From Endomychus coccineus (taxonomy: Eukaryota > Arthropoda > Insecta > Coleoptera > Endomychidae): DNA of 64,000 bases. The stretch is from contig OY294068.1 of NCBI GenBank assembly GCA_958510875.1, positions 157,454,388 to 157,518,387 on the forward strand, written 5' to 3'. Both the position numbers and the translations under genes were made by a program. Under the pieces are notes generated by a model that did no database searches, was not told the origin of the DNA, and worked only from the letters and a program-made list of their open reading frames with translations. Shown in pieces: positions 35,827-47,890 of this stretch. Position 1 is the first letter of the stretch. Every line of letters begins with the position of its first letter.

Positions 35827-36470
35827 CAGGGGCGGACTGGCAACAGTCAATCGGCGTTGGATTTTAGGACTTCAGGCTACTTTTAAGATACATTTATTTA
35901 CTATAACTATAAGGTGTTTGGGATTTGATAAAATGTATTATATTATTATTATTATATATTTATAAAGATAATTCTCTTCTCAACAAACTGCTTTCCCCAA
36001 AGACTGCCAATTATTTCGTTGCTGTTTAAGTTATTTTTCTACTGCCATAAAAAAATGCTTCCAAATTATATCACCTATTGGTTAGCTAGTGTTAACATAC
36101 AATGTGATTCACTATAATATAAGCTATATTTCATAAGCAACGTAAGTTCCTCACACAACGTTTCTTTTGTTACATCTTTATTGAATGTCATCAATTCTGA
36201 ACAGAGAAAAAGCTTAGGTTGCATGTATTAATGACCAGTTTGAGCAATTCATCAAAGAACATTATAGGTACCGAAAAAGAGTGGTTTAGATTTGAACGGA
36301 AATATTTTTTTTTTGATAGGTAAAATTCTAACAATTCTGACGCAAGGCGCATACCTTCAACTATTTTGTTTTAGAAAACCAATAAATATATTTTCATAAA
36401 AATGTGGCGCAATTTTTGGAGCGGGCCACCGTAAATCGTCCAGGTGTCTCGGTGGGCCTGTCCGTCCATG
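35827..36470. mobile_element. Short hAT-like non-autonomous element
   Basis: It starts CAGGGGCGGACTGGC and ends GGGCCTGTCCGTCCATG; the ends match imperfectly when inverted. It is flanked by 8-bp near-repeats ACCTCAAA (35819-35826) and GTCTCAAA (36471-36478). No transposase lies inside. 8-bp target duplications and CAGxGG ends are hAT traits. Confidence 0.55.
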
Positions 36471-36478
36471 GTCTCAAA

Positions 36479-37060
36479 TAGAACATACTGTAGAAATATA
36501 TCTAGATTTAGTATAATGAATTTTCCATCTCTTTACATATATTCGCTCCTGTGATTTATGTTAAAGCCAATAACTATTGGGACGAAAGCTCCGAAACACA
36601 GGAATACAACACAAGACAGCGAAAACTTTTTCTTCAACAGATTGCTAGATTATCCGTTTGCCAACAAAATCCGCGTTCCCTCGGGGTAAAGTTTTATAAT
36701 AAATTTTAAAGTAAGAACCAATTGTCCGAAACATATAATTCATCAAAATTGAAAATTGAATTAAAAAAATATAAACAAATTTTTCTATATAATGGAAGAA
36801 TTCTTCAACATATATATGTTTGTAGTATCAGTATGGCATTTATAAGTGCAATTCTATTTATATTTGTTTTGTTTATTTGCATCATGTTATTTTATTTTTA
36901 TTCGATATTTTATATATTTAACTTATTTTTTACTGTATTGTTGAGTAACTTATTCTATAGTTCTGCATTTTAAATCCAATTGTACTGAAATATTCTAAGG
37001 GTTAATAAATTGACTTATCTATAAAAATTTTCGAATTTAAATCATTTGTGTTTATTTCAG
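36479..37060. other. Unassigned intron stretch before exon 2
   Basis: AT-rich. The frame at 36722-36973 is a low-complexity Phe/Ile/Leu run in T-rich DNA and is not supported as a gene. Confidence 0.35.
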
Positions 37061-37130
37061 GAATCATTTGGACAACAATCTAGACATTCTTCTAAATTGT
37101 CACTTCATGATAAAAGACCAACTAATTATG
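37061..37130 (+). CDS. CRACD/KIAA1211-like gene, internal exon 2
   Basis: The exon lies between a TTTATTTCAG acceptor and a TATG|GTAAGT donor, both close to consensus. It starts in phase 0 (ESFGQQSRHSSKLSLHD...) and ends one base into a codon, which the next exon completes as Asp. The peptide is polar and Ser/His/Lys-rich, as expected for a disordered scaffold. It is separated from the previous exon by a 9994-bp intron full of transposons and from the next by 1986 bp. Support comes from splice sites and phase; function is inferred from the neighbouring conserved exon. Confidence 0.7.
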
Positions 37131-37464
37131 GTAAGTTTTAGCTATTCTCATCTGTCCTTAGATATTTGCTTCGTACTATTCGACAAAATAAAGAACTGAT
37201 AATTGATAAACGAGAGAAAGAAACTAATCGGAGTACTTTTCAATCATTCTTTTTCAACTTTCCTACATGTTTCGCATTAGTCGTGGCTCCAGCTTCCGTA
37301 CTTTGTAGATCCTACAGCTACTACAATCTCTATAATCTTCAGTGATTTACGACCTCGGGATAAAATATATGCTTACAGCTTCATCCTCCTTGATTAACGT
37401 TTTCAACTCTAATGTGAAATATCATAATAACATAGCACTTACAGTAAGTTGTATAGCATTTAAC

Positions 37465-38047
37465 ATGTCAGGTCCATTGCGAAAACCGCTTCACAAAATC
37501 ATAGTTTTCTATGTGCCAACAGCTACTTTACATCACAGCAGTTCCTAATAATAATCTACAAGGCACATATTCGACCTGTCCTGGAGTACTGTTCATATGT
37601 TTCCTGCTCCCAAACATACGCTGAATCTCTTAGATTCTATCCAGAAGAGAGCTATTCGTCTGATTGACAAATTCATTGTCCTCTCTAGAACATCGTAGAA
37701 AGGTGGTCGGTCTCTCCCTTTTCTATAGATATTTCCATGGTCGGGGTTTTCATCACGAGAGATTCCAGGTAGACGGACTAGATGAGCTCAAACTAGTGAC
37801 CCCTTCAGTGTCAAGCTCGAAACTTGCTGAACTTATTTCTACCAGATTTAATTTTTCTATCCAACGGTGAAGATGTGGAACTCTTTCCCTAGTGATGTCT
37901 TTCCTAATGCCTATAACCTCCAAACTTTCAGAGAGAATTCGACTGCCTATCTCTTCTCCCAACATTCCACCTCTGGCTCACACGATGTTTTTCGAGCAAT
38001 ATAGATTTTCCTCTCGTGTAGTCAAGGTACCTATAGAAAAAAAAAGA
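37465..38047 (+). mobile_element. CR1/Jockey-like LINE 3' end
   Basis: Broken frames read SIAKTASQNH, then IRPVLEYCSYVSCSQTYAE, SSLEHRRKVVGLSLFYRYFH and SFQVDG-like text, then the shared C-terminus and the TCCTCTCGTGTAGTCAAGG tail. An A-run follows at 38037-38047. It lies in the second intron, on the host gene's strand. Confidence 0.7.
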
Positions 38048-38530
38048 TCGAGTTTCCTGGAATGAACATATCTTTTTCAAGGATTAAGATTCAAGAAATA
38101 ATGAAAGGACCATAACTGAATTTGGCTCATAGCAAGAGTACTCAAAGTTGTAGATGGGGTACCGAAAATTCCAGTGACAGTCAGAGATTCCAGAATAAAT
38201 GAAGTTCCAGTAAAAAAATCGGAAATTCTTTTGAATCCTTTTTGAAACGACATGTTACAAGAAGTAATCATTGTCAAAAACATCATGGCAATTGCTTGCT
38301 GTGGACTTCAGATTGGCAAATCACGACGTTCGAGTTCTTAGTATTAAGCAACATTGTGTACACACAGAGGCATTTTATTCTAGGGGCCACTTTTGATAAA
38401 GTCCTGCTCTAACGCGCATGCGTACTACCTCCATGACCACAAATTGGCATTCACGTTTTTCTCCACGAGTGGTTTCGCTGCAAACAAGCTCTTTTCTGAA
38501 TCAGAGGCAGTCCAGCGTTCGGGAATAGTT
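38048..38530. other. Unassigned intron stretch
   Basis: Nothing recognisable. A 69-aa minus-strand frame at 38077-38286 has no motif. Confidence 0.35.
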
Positions 38531-38960
38531 TCGAAATTTATTTACAGTGGAACGATGAAGATACATGTAAATTGGAACTGATACTAGTCTCAAAATCTCT
38601 CCGTTGGTCTCACGTGCCCGTGATTCGTCTCAAATGGACAAGGTTCTGAGAGGAATGTCAATACATAGACTCTAAATGAATCTCAAGAGGGTACCTCAAC
38701 GTGGAAACCAAACACAGCATCGAAAACCTTTTTCCTGTCTGTCAGTGGAAATAGTTCGAAATTTATTTGGTGTCTCGAGGTTCCTGAGATTGAAATCGAG
38801 TGGAACAACGAAGAAACGTATGCATTGAAAGTGACACTAGACTGGAAGTCTCTCCATTGGTCTCCCGATGTCTCAAATGGACAAGGTTCAGAAAGAAATC
38901 TCGATACTTAGTTTCTAGATGAATCTCAAAGGGGCACATAACCTATGTTGGGAAACAGAA
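38530..38960 (+). repeat. Two diverged direct copies, ~220 bp
   Basis: Starting at TTCGAAATTTATTT (38530 and 38757), both copies share (A/G)GTGGAAC(G/A)A(T/C)GAAGA, TCTCTCC(G/A)TTGGTCTC, GTCTCAAATGGACAAGGTTC and TGAATCTCAA(G/A)(A/G)GGG. This is old sequence of unknown origin. Confidence 0.6.
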
Positions 38961-39116
38961 CCAGCGATATGGAAGAAATTAATTATATGTTTTTTATTCG
39001 CGTCGAACGTCATCCGTTGTTACATTACAAGTATACTAAGTGCTGTAGCTCCAGTCTGAAAATTCACGATTAACTCTCAAAGATACTGATATATAGTGCT
39101 CATCTATTTTTTCCAG

Positions 39117-39238
39117 ATTTCGACCTAGATTTAGAAAGCAGTTCCGGCTCAGCTCCCCTCAATCACAGTGCAGCACATCATAAAGTAGCCGTGCGACCCA
39201 GACGTAATTATGGGGCTCCACGAAAAAGAGTGCAGCAG
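39117..39238 (+). CDS. CRACD/KIAA1211-like gene, internal exon 3 with the DUF4592-like block
   Basis: A TTTTTTCCAG acceptor precedes the exon, and a CAG|GTGGGA donor, the weakest of the set, follows it. Two bases complete the split Asp codon, then 40 codons follow. The segment LNHSAAHHKVAVRPRR (about residues 64-79 of the assembled partial protein) resembles a block I recall from vertebrate CRACD/KIAA1211 (NSAAKHKLAVKPKK). That is the main reason for the family call. Upstream there is an acidic FDLDLESSSG segment and downstream a basic GAPRKRVQQ segment. In vertebrates CRACD binds capping protein and releases actin polymerisation; applying this to the insect gene is inference. Confidence 0.72.
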
Positions 39239-39384
39239 GTGGGATATTAATCTTGTTTAAATTATTCAGTAGTACTTTTATCTTAGTTAGATAGCATATT
39301 TGGCTAGAGATATTTTTGCGATAATCACCACTATGATCATAAACACAATCAAAAAGTTAAATAAAGGAAACTGCTATAAAGGGT

Positions 39385-41120
39385 ATTGGCAATTCTAAAT
39401 TAAAGGAGACGGCAGAGGGGGGGGGGGCTGCAGAACTTGCCGGGGCAATTTTTTTCCGTTTCTACATCGTATTTGAACTCGTTTACCGGCATTTAGAGAT
39501 TAAAATACCTTTTAAAATTTTTTTTTATGAATTTTCCAATTTTATGGGTTGTTTCCCAACGAAAATGTCAAAAAACTGTTTTTAACCCCAGAAACCGATA
39601 TTTTATAATAAATAAACGTCCTAGAATTCATTTCCGATTGGAAATTGGCCTCTGAATTCGAAAATGGTGTCAGTTTCCTTAAATAACGCATCATTTCTTA
39701 TCCATTGGCTGATTTTCGGCAAAATACCTTTTTTTTTAACGGCGTCATATCGGTGTGAGCAGCCATTAAAAAATTTTTTTTTTCACCGAAATCTGCGTGT
39801 TTTTACCTCAGCTTTACGATCAAATAAGAATTCTTGTGACTAAATAGGTTTAAGAGATCGAAAAATTGAAAAAACTTAAAAAAAACGACAAAAAACCGAT
39901 ATTACTGTACAAAAATCTGTCGTCAGGTCGCTGACAAGTCTGTTCTTGGGACATATGACTTCGGAATCAGATTCAGCGGGAAATTTTACGATAAGAAAAC
40001 ATTTCCCGAACGTCATCCAACAGTTTTTACACTCCAGTATACCATTAATTTTCCGCCAAAAACCAAGTAAACGTAATTTTCTTCCAGTTTTTGACCTTTT
40101 TCGACCTCAAAGTTGCAGAATTTGGAATTGTAAGTAGGAGATTTGGAATACTTGGAAAATTTTCGATTGAAAACATGCTATAACATTATTTTTTTAAATA
40201 TTTTGGTGCTTTGGAAAAGCAGTTAAAAAAAAGCTTTTTCGTAGCTGCAAATCTAGAGACTTCGTTTTTTTGTAATGTTTGAAGTTTGTTCCTTAAAACT
40301 TCAAATGGACTAAAATCGTGATCAAAATGACTGATTTTGATGTAAAATTTCCCAAGCATTCTGATTCTGACAATTTTTCAATCCCACACGATGACCCAGA
40401 GCCACAAAATTACTAAATTCCACTAATTTACATTCGGTTTCGTTGTTTTGCCTCCTATTTTTGGCGCTTTGTTGAATTTTGTGGCTCTGGGTCATTATGT
40501 GGGATTGAAAAATTGTCAGAATCAGAATGCTTGGGAAATTTTACATCAAAATCAGTCATTTGATCACGATTTTAGTCGATTTGAAGTTTTAAGAAACAAA
40601 CTTAAAAAATTACAAAATAACGAAGTCTCTAGATTTGCAGCTACGAAAAAGCATTTTCAAACTGCTTTTCCAAAGTACCACAATATTTGAAAAAATAATG
40701 TAATAACATGTTCTCCATCGAAAATTGTCCAAGGAATCCAAATATTCTACTTACGATTCTAAATTCTACAACTTTGAGGTCGAAAAAGGTCAAAAACTGG
40801 AAGAAAACTACATTTACTTGGTTTTTGGCAGAAAATTAATGGTATACTGGAGTTTAAAAACTGTTGGATGACGTTCGTGAACTGTTTTCTTATCGTAAAA
40901 TTTCCCGCTGAATCTGATTCGGAGGTTGTATGTCCCAAGACTTGTCAGTGACCTGATGACAGATTTTTGTACAGTAATATCGGTTTTTTGTCGTTTTTTT
41001 AAGTTTTTTCGATTTTCCGACCTCTAAAACCCATTTAGTCAGAAGAATTCTCATTTGATCGTAAAGCTGAGGTAAAACCACGTGCTCACACCGATATGAC
41101 GCCGTCAAAAAAAAGGTAAA
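39385..41120. mobile_element. Foldback element 1 (long palindrome)
   Basis: Arms of about 650-690 bp (39721-40411 and 40475-41120) are inverted around a 63-bp loop. The outermost shared block is GACGGC(GTCATATCGGTGTGAGCA)-type; the inner ends are CCACAAAATT / AATTTTGTGG. Left of the palindrome, 39385-39720 matches the matching part of element 2 at 57433-57720, so the element once had longer arms. Short frames in it are not genes. Confidence 0.8.
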
Positions 41121-41327
41121 ATGACTTCTTCTTTGTTATTTTTATTAATCAATAATGGGGCATCCCGTATTTCACAAAATTTTTGGATTCCTCTCATAAT
41201 TCTGATTCAAATTCATGTACCCAAAAGTGGACCTTTTTAGAATTATTCGAGTTTTTCTAGAAAAAGTGACAAATATATATGTGGATCCAGAAAGCGAATG
41301 AAAATGTCAATATTTCAAATGGAAATA

Positions 41328-42663
41328 CTTTCCTCACTGTACATAGTATATAGTGTAAGGGAAGTATTGTAATCGGCCCAAAAAAAGTTTCCGGATGTTC
41401 AAGGATATATCCGTTCTGAGCATTTCTGAATCGATAAACTATTTTTGACATGTTTTGGTCAAAATTCAAAAATTGAAGATGGCGGACTTTTGTGATTATA
41501 ATCAGATTCTTTTCAAATTTGGTATATGGGAGTTTTTGGAGTCGGGTCTCCTGATATTTAGTTATTGTTCAGAAATTCAAGATGCGGACGAGTTATTATG
41601 GTCCGATTCTTTCCAAAGTGTGTGGTTGTTTTGGGGTCGGAGATTATGCTTTTTTATCAAAATGGCGGACGAGTTTTGTGATTATGGTCAGATTCTTTTC
41701 CAATTTGGTATATGGGAGTTTTTGGATCGGATATGATTTTTTGTCAAAATTCATAAATTCAAGAATGCGGATGAGTTAGGTGATTATGATCAGTTTCTTC
41801 TCAAATTTGGTATATGGGACTTTTGGTGAGGTCGGATATCATGATTTTTAGTCATAATTCAGAAATTCAAAATGGCGGACAAGTTTGGTGACTATGGTCC
41901 GATTCTTTCCAAATTTGGCGTGTGGGGGCTTTTGGGTTCGGAGATCATGTTGTTTTAGTCAATATTCAGAAATTCAAAATGACGGATGATCTATGTGATT
42001 AAGGTCCGATTCTTTTCAAAATTGGTGTGTGAAGGTTTTTGGGGTCGGAGATTATGATTTTTCAGTCAAAATAAAAAAATCGAAATGGCGGATGGGTTTT
42101 GTGATTATGGTCAGATTCCTTTCAAATTTGGTATATGGGAGTTTTTGGTGGGGTGGGGTATCATGATTTTTAGTCAAAATTCAAAAATTCAAGATGTCGG
42201 ACGAGTTTTGTGATTATGGTCAGATTCTTTTCAAATTCGGTATATTTGGATCGCATATCAGGATTTTTAGCCAAAAATTCATAAATTTAAGATGGCAGAT
42301 GAGTTAATTGATTGGGGTCCGATATTTTTCACCACTGTTCTGTAGGGGTTTTTGGAGTCGGAGATCATGATATTTTAGTTAAAATTTAAGAATTCAATGG
42401 GTAGGCTAAGATGGCGGACGAGTTTTGTGATTATGGTCCGATTCTATTCAAAGTTGGTATATGAGGCTTTGGGGGGTCGTAAGTCATGTTTTTTTATTTC
42501 TTTTTAATACACTTTCAAATCAAAGCTTGTCTTTAAAAACATTTTTTACATTTAATTTAATTTTTCATTATATTTTCTGTTCCTACAATCATAATCATAT
42601 AGGTACATTTGATCGGCAGTAGTGTCCGCAAGCTAGTTTTCCAACAAAAGTGAGGGAAGTCAC
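41328..42663 (+). mobile_element. Satellite-bearing element, ~10 units of ~104 bp
   Basis: The left flank shares ATATCCGTTCTGAGCATTTC with the fragment at 10850. The array and exit sequence match the short copy at 12336-12670. Ends may be inverted (ACTTTCCTCACT near 41330 and AGTGAGGGAAGTCACGTG near 42650), but this is weak. No transposase is visible. Confidence 0.55.
41450..42490 (+). repeat. Tandem array, ~104-bp unit with AAGATGGCGGACGAG
   Basis: The block GTGATTATGGTCCGATTCTT starts units near 41491, 41592, 41677, 41781, 41888, 41996, 42100, 42210, 42309 and 42428. Each is followed by CAAATTTGGTATATGGGAG and GGGGTCGGAGATCATGATTT variants. Units differ by substitutions and small indels, so the array is not newly amplified. 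Confidence 0.85.
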
Positions 42664-44232
42664 GTGATCAATTGATCACAGCTTCAAGTTTAACCTATTT
42701 TGAAAATTAGTCTTTGCTTTAATTCACTTCCCTATACCTAAAACCCATAATTTCATAGATATACTATAATTCTGCATATTACCTGCCCTCAATTTTGATT
42801 TTTATAAAGCCATGTTTGTTGACAAATAAATTAAAGTTGTTTACTGTCAGATTCATCCTCTGAAAAAGTAATGGGTATAATTTAGTAGGATTTATGGCAA
42901 ACGTAATATGATTTTCACAAGGTATCCAGGAAAACCAAAACTCCAGCCTAGAGTTGGGCGATTTCAAATCCATCCAAAGATGTCGATGTATTGGATAAAA
43001 CGGATCGATTCAAATCGTCTGGTTTTGATTATTTAATTCGATCGTGTTATTTTGATGCCGAACTCTATTAAGCGATAGTGCAGCTGTCTGCTTCGATTAT
43101 AAATCGATATATCCATAACTAATAAAACTGCATAATCTTTTATAGAAGATCGGCTATCAGCCAAAAGATTATTGACACTGTTTTTCGTTGGTTCATTAGA
43201 CGGATTGTCATATATTCTTCTCTATAATTTTTTTAATTAAGTATTACGGAATAGTGATTAGGAAGCTATGAACTATTTTGCTTCCCGAAACCCATACTTA
43301 TGCCTATAAACAAATAAAAATAGATTTCAAATTTAAGAATACGTCTTGTTCTGTTCCTTATTAATACGTTGTAATTTCTGTTTTGTTCGGTCCTATGATT
43401 TATAGCACCATTTTCCGAAAAAATTAAATGAATTATTCTAAATTCCATTGGAGATGCATTTGAAAATCGTACAAAATTCATAAACAAAATGAATATTTGC
43501 GTATTCTTATTCTTTCTTGTTATTATTTCTTATTTTTCTGCTCTGGTTTCGTAAGTAGATTTATGTAAATTTACTACAAGTAACAATTTCAAAAATAAAG
43601 CTATATTATTATTATTATTATTATTATTATTCTTGACTGGTAAATCGAGAAGGCATTATACTAACTTGAGTATCTTTAACAAACAATATAAATAGCACGA
43701 ACATAATTTGTGACTTATATGACATTTGTTAATACTTATTGATATCATATTATTTAACGAAGGCGTAATTCGATAACATAACTATGATTATAAAAATCAA
43801 TATAGCTCGAATAGGAAGCCTCTTAGCGACATTTTTCAAGAATACTTTTTTCTTTACAATAAAACAGTTTTTAAATTTGAATACAATAATAATTTCTGAC
43901 CATTGGTGTAGAAGCTAAGAAGCTTAAATACGTACAAAACCCCATAAACACGTTACTGTATTTGTCTCAAAAACTTTGTGATCCAGTAAAACTAAACTGT
44001 ACCTAGAAAGAACTAAAAATCTGCATTTGTTTAAAAGATAAAGAAGGAAATATAATAATTTTTCGAAACACGTATCTCGGAAACGACGTGTTTTGGAGAA
44101 AAGTTTTACATCAAAAACCCCCATTATTTTCAGAAGTTCTTTTGTTTACCAAACTTATGAACGAAATCGCGTTAAGTCATGAAGATAAGTTTTATTTTAT
44201 ATTTATAGAAATTCTCATTTGTATGATTTCAG
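42664..44232. other. Unassigned intron stretch
   Basis: AT-rich, with one ATT microsatellite at 43605-43631 and no transposon motif. It leads into exon 4. Confidence 0.35.
43605..43631. repeat. (ATT)9 microsatellite
   Basis: Uninterrupted ATT repeats. Confidence 0.9.
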
Positions 44233-44314
44233 AAACCGAAAGTCTTGCCAACTACACTAGAAGTCAACGAAGACTCTTCAATCAGAAGTACTTCCCCAGG
44301 ATTAATTTCTAAAG
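44233..44314 (+). CDS. CRACD/KIAA1211-like gene, internal exon 4
   Basis: The exon has a TATGATTTCAG acceptor and an AAAG|GTAATT donor. It starts in phase 0 with KPKVLPTTLEVNEDSS and ends one base into a codon; the next exon supplies AG to make Glu. The sequence (27 codons plus one base) continues the basic-then-acidic, Ser/Pro-rich character of the previous exon. An overlapping open frame covering this exon in another phase is a shadow. A 4994-bp intron precedes it and a 9467-bp intron follows. Confidence rests on both splice sites and on the only frame that joins open on both sides. Confidence 0.7.
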
Positions 44315-44479
44315 GTAATTGATGCTTGATTGATCGTGCCATTCATGCTTCTTGTTAAACTGTGTTGCTTTCCTCGATTCTAACATCCATTTTATGCAGA
44401 TTGTAGAAATCATGTTGGTAATTTTACAATTGTAGAATTATTAGATTAGTATCAACAAAATTGATAATCTATTCTACCT

Positions 44480-45200
44480 GTACATTTTCTGTTCAGGAGG
44501 CTAAATTTCGATGCTTTAATAGGGAATCTCGATGAGTATAAGAGATACCAAGAAATGAACCCCCATCCTGAATCTCTTTCATATGAGGATTGCCCCCAGC
44601 GTTCTCCCTCCCATTCAATGTTTGAATCGTGAAGGGGTGCTGTGAACCTTCATCCTGTCGGACCTCATCTCCAATGGCCCAGGTGATTCAAGCAATCCAA
44701 AAATGGCCTTTTTGTCGGCCTTCCCTTGTCCAATAAGATCGAAGCGAAACACTCCTTTTACGGCTTCTGCCTGAACGGTGAGATGCAGTAGCTCCAACCC
44801 CAACAATCTTTCAATCGCAGCCGTTGGGGTGGTCGACATTGCACCTGTTATTCCTAAGTACGCCACCATCTCAACTTGTTCAGGGAATGCTGGGATACTT
44901 TCGTTTTTGTTTTTGGTCACCACACGATTGCGATGTATGTTACAATGGGTCTCACTGTACGACGACAGATCCACAGGGCCCTTATCACTTTATTAGTGGT
45001 TTGCTCCAGATGCTTCCCAAAGGTAAGCCTTTCATCTGGGCTTACCTTAAGGTATCTAACCGCGTCGAGCATCCGTATGTTTTTAGCATACCAAACTAAG
45101 TCTTGTATGTTTCCAATATCCTTTCTTCTCGTGAAGGGTACAATGGTTATTTTCGAGAGATTCACTTTCGAGTCCTTCCTTGGTGCACCATTTTTCCACG
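44480..45200 (-). mobile_element. I/LOA-like LINE RT C-terminal fragment
   Basis: The minus strand reads MNLSKITIVPFTRRKDIG, then YLKVSPDERLTFGKHLEQ and VRPIVTYIAIVW. After a frameshift it reads VEMVAYLGITGAMSTTPTAA followed by IERLLGLELLHLTVQAEA. YLKV-D-LTFGKH and LGITGAMxxTPTAA are classic for I/LOA/Jockey-type RT thumbs. Stops and a shift make it a relic. It begins about 165 bp after exon 4. Confidence 0.7.
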
Positions 45201-46212
45201 GTGTTCACTATTTAATCCCTGCCTGAATATAGAAGCTAATATTCTCACTTGCAGCTTTTGTATGTTTGCGAATAATTAGTGAAAATTTCATAAATTTATA
45301 TTTGCGCGCAATTGTCGGGAGCGCATTTATCGGTGAGCTCTATTGTCGGGCGCATTTGCAGGGACACGAGTACTGTACTCCAGCTTTCAATTAAAATACT
45401 TGCATTTAGCGATGCAGGTCATTTTCATTTAAATGTCTTTGTCAATCGACAAAATGGGGAATTGAAACCTCGCATGTTATTCAAGAAAAACCAATGAATA
45501 CCCAAAAAAGCAAAGATATGGTGTGCAATATGATCTTTAGGAATCATTGGCCCAAACGAAGGTGGCAACACGCAACTACTATCAATAGTATACGTCATCG
45601 GCAGTTTCGAGTTTCTATAGATGTTCTTCATCAAATTTTAACTATGTGGTAAGAATGACCACATACGTGCACAGTTAAATTTTTATGTACTTCTAACGTA
45701 CGATGTTTTAAGATATCTGCCTCGAAACTCAGATGTTTTAACACAGTATACGAAATACCATCAAAAACATCGTTCTGATTACATTTTGATTAACAGCATA
45801 ATTTTGCTTCTATATACATTCTAATAAAAAACTAATATATTATATATTGTAGTTTAGAATGCTTCGAATGTTATTTCGAAGAAAGTGATCTTATGTACAG
45901 TTCTGGAGTAATGGTAGTGTAAAAGAAGCTGAGACAATGAGCAGACAGTTACAGACGCAACTCGACATTGCGATGATTGGTCGTTTTGAATTGTGGGTGT
46001 TTTTGAACGGTTCGCGGTTCATTTGTGGATTTGAGACGTCTGCATAATAATATAATTATGTTGTCTTATGTGTTCAAATAATGTTGAAAAATAAACGTAC
46101 GATTAACCTACTAACCTAGAACTACTGCTTAGAAGTTAGGGCTAATGTTACATACATAATTGTAACCTTGAAAGAAGGATAATAATTATTACATCCAAAA
46201 ATAACTATACAT
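45201..46212. other. Unassigned intron stretch
   Basis: No coding motif. A ~30-bp sequence near 45957 (CAACTCGACATTGCGATGAT) has an inverted partner near 48310; see findings. Confidence 0.35.
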
Positions 46213-46220
46213 GCTGTGGT

Positions 46221-47882
46221 CAGTGGCGGCTCCTCGAAGGAGGCTAAGGAGGCTCAGCCTCCTCACCAATTTATCTTAATGATCATTCTCCATTTTATTT
46301 CCTGTTTCTCTGATAATTCTTTAAATTTTACAATTAATTCCCCGTTCTCAGTAGTTATTTTTAATCTGGCAACAGTGGCCAGAGGCTAGATTCTCTATAT
46401 TACTCAAACGCTAAATACGTGTGGTCAACACAGTTGCCGTTTTCCAAGCAGTTCAATTGCTAGATAGGGTAAAAGAGCGAATATGGCAACATCCTATGGA
46501 AGCTAGCTTCTCGTATGGAATCGTCGGTCGAATGAAATACGATTACTTGCTACCGCCCTTCCGCTAGAAGAATGCCACACTTGTCGTGTTCCGTTAGTTC
46601 TTGGTTTTGTAATTTGTACCGCGAGGCGAAGTAAGGTTAAGTAGTTAAGTTATAATTTATCTAATCGGTGAACGTTAAAATGATGAGTGACTTAGTTGCT
46701 GGGTTGTTAGAAAATCCATTTAGTGGATTAACATATGATAGAAAAGTGTTTTGTTAAAAATAAACGGCCTTTACCGGATTTGAAAGGATTAGTGGTGACG
46801 ATGACGGGTATGTTTCAAAATCGAAATACACAATAAATTATATTGCTTGCTATTTACATCTGATACAACTTCATGTTGGGAACACTCGGGTTATGATGAT
46901 TTGAAAAATTTAGCTCGTGGTATAGATAGACATGAAAAATCGCAGGAACATATTACATCGAGTATTAAGTTTAAATTAACCGGTAAACAGAATATTGTTA
47001 AGGAGGAAAACATATAATTTGGTAGACAAGAAACTACATTATAAACAACTTTTTTTATGAAATTTTAGATACTATTAAAAGTCAAATTGAGATTCGATTT
47101 TCCGATTTAAATGAATTGAAATTTTTCGACTTGACGAATAGAAGATTTTTCGAATCTTTTTCAAAAGAGTTTCCCAATACACTTTTAGATAACTTAGTTC
47201 TAAAATATAAATTTTTTGATAAAATAGCACTGCACAATGAATTATGGGTTATATACCTACTCGGATAAAGATATTTTAGGCCAGTACGACATTCACGCCG
47301 ATATGATAAAATATATGATAGACAATCATTTGCAACAAGTTTTACCTCAGTTTTATAAACTACTTTGTTTGACAGTCACCATTCCTGTCACGTCGGCATC
47401 GGTGGAGAGATCATTTTCTACTCTCAAACGAATTAAAACTTACATGCGAAATACAATGAGCCAAAATCGTTTATACAGTGTTAGTTTGATATCTATTGAA
47501 AAAGATTCAGTAAAACACTTAAAACAAAATGATACATTTTATGATAATATTATTGATCATTTTTCGCAAACTAAAGACCGTAGAATTCCGTTAATATATA
47601 AAAAAAGTTTATAAAAATAATAAAAAAAACAAAATATGAAAAATTTCAAAAAAAAAATTAAAAATATCAAAAATCCAAAGAAAAAAAAACGAACAAAAAA
47701 TTTTTTGCCAAGAGAAACTACACCTCCACGTTGGTTCTTGCTTGGCAACAATTAATTTTGGCACCTAAGTAGCTGGTACGGTCGCTGTGCAAAGGTTAAA
47801 TTTATTGGCTGAATAGAGTATATTTTTACAAGAACGTTTTATGTCCAGCCTCCTCTCTTAAAAAGTTCACAAGCCGCCACTG
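46221..47882 (+). mobile_element. hAT transposon, internally deleted, with perfect 8-bp target duplication
   Basis: The ends are CAGTGGCGGCT at 46221 and the complement AGCCGCCACTG ending at 47882. Both sides carry the identical 8-bp GCTGTGGT (46213-46220, 47883-47890). Length 1662 bp, well short of a full ~3-kb element. The intact termini and duplication show a fairly clean insertion in the fourth intron. Confidence 0.92.
46680..47614 (+). pseudogene. hAT transposase (TTF-finger/ZMYM1-like type), deleted and frameshifted
   Basis: It starts MMSDLVAGLLENPFSGLTYD, then RPLPDLKGLVV in a shifted frame. A TTF-type zinc-finger region follows, reading LLFTSDTTSCWEHSG and DDLKNLARGIDRHEKSQEH. Most of the catalytic core is missing. 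The C-terminal 125 codons (47237-47614) remain open and contain the hAT dimerisation block VTIPVTSASVERSFSTLKRI followed by MRNTMSQNRL. The family's proteins usually run to 700 residues or more. Not active. Confidence 0.8.
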
Positions 47883-47890
47883 GCTGTGGT

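Noticed and set aside
36722..36973. 83-aa frame with membrane-like Phe/Ile/Leu run
   Set aside because: T-rich low-complexity DNA yields such frames by chance; no context.
44088..44312. 74-aa frame ending LANYTRSQRRLFNQKY across exon 4
   Set aside because: It uses a different phase from the one that joins exons 3 and 5, and its start lies in intron.
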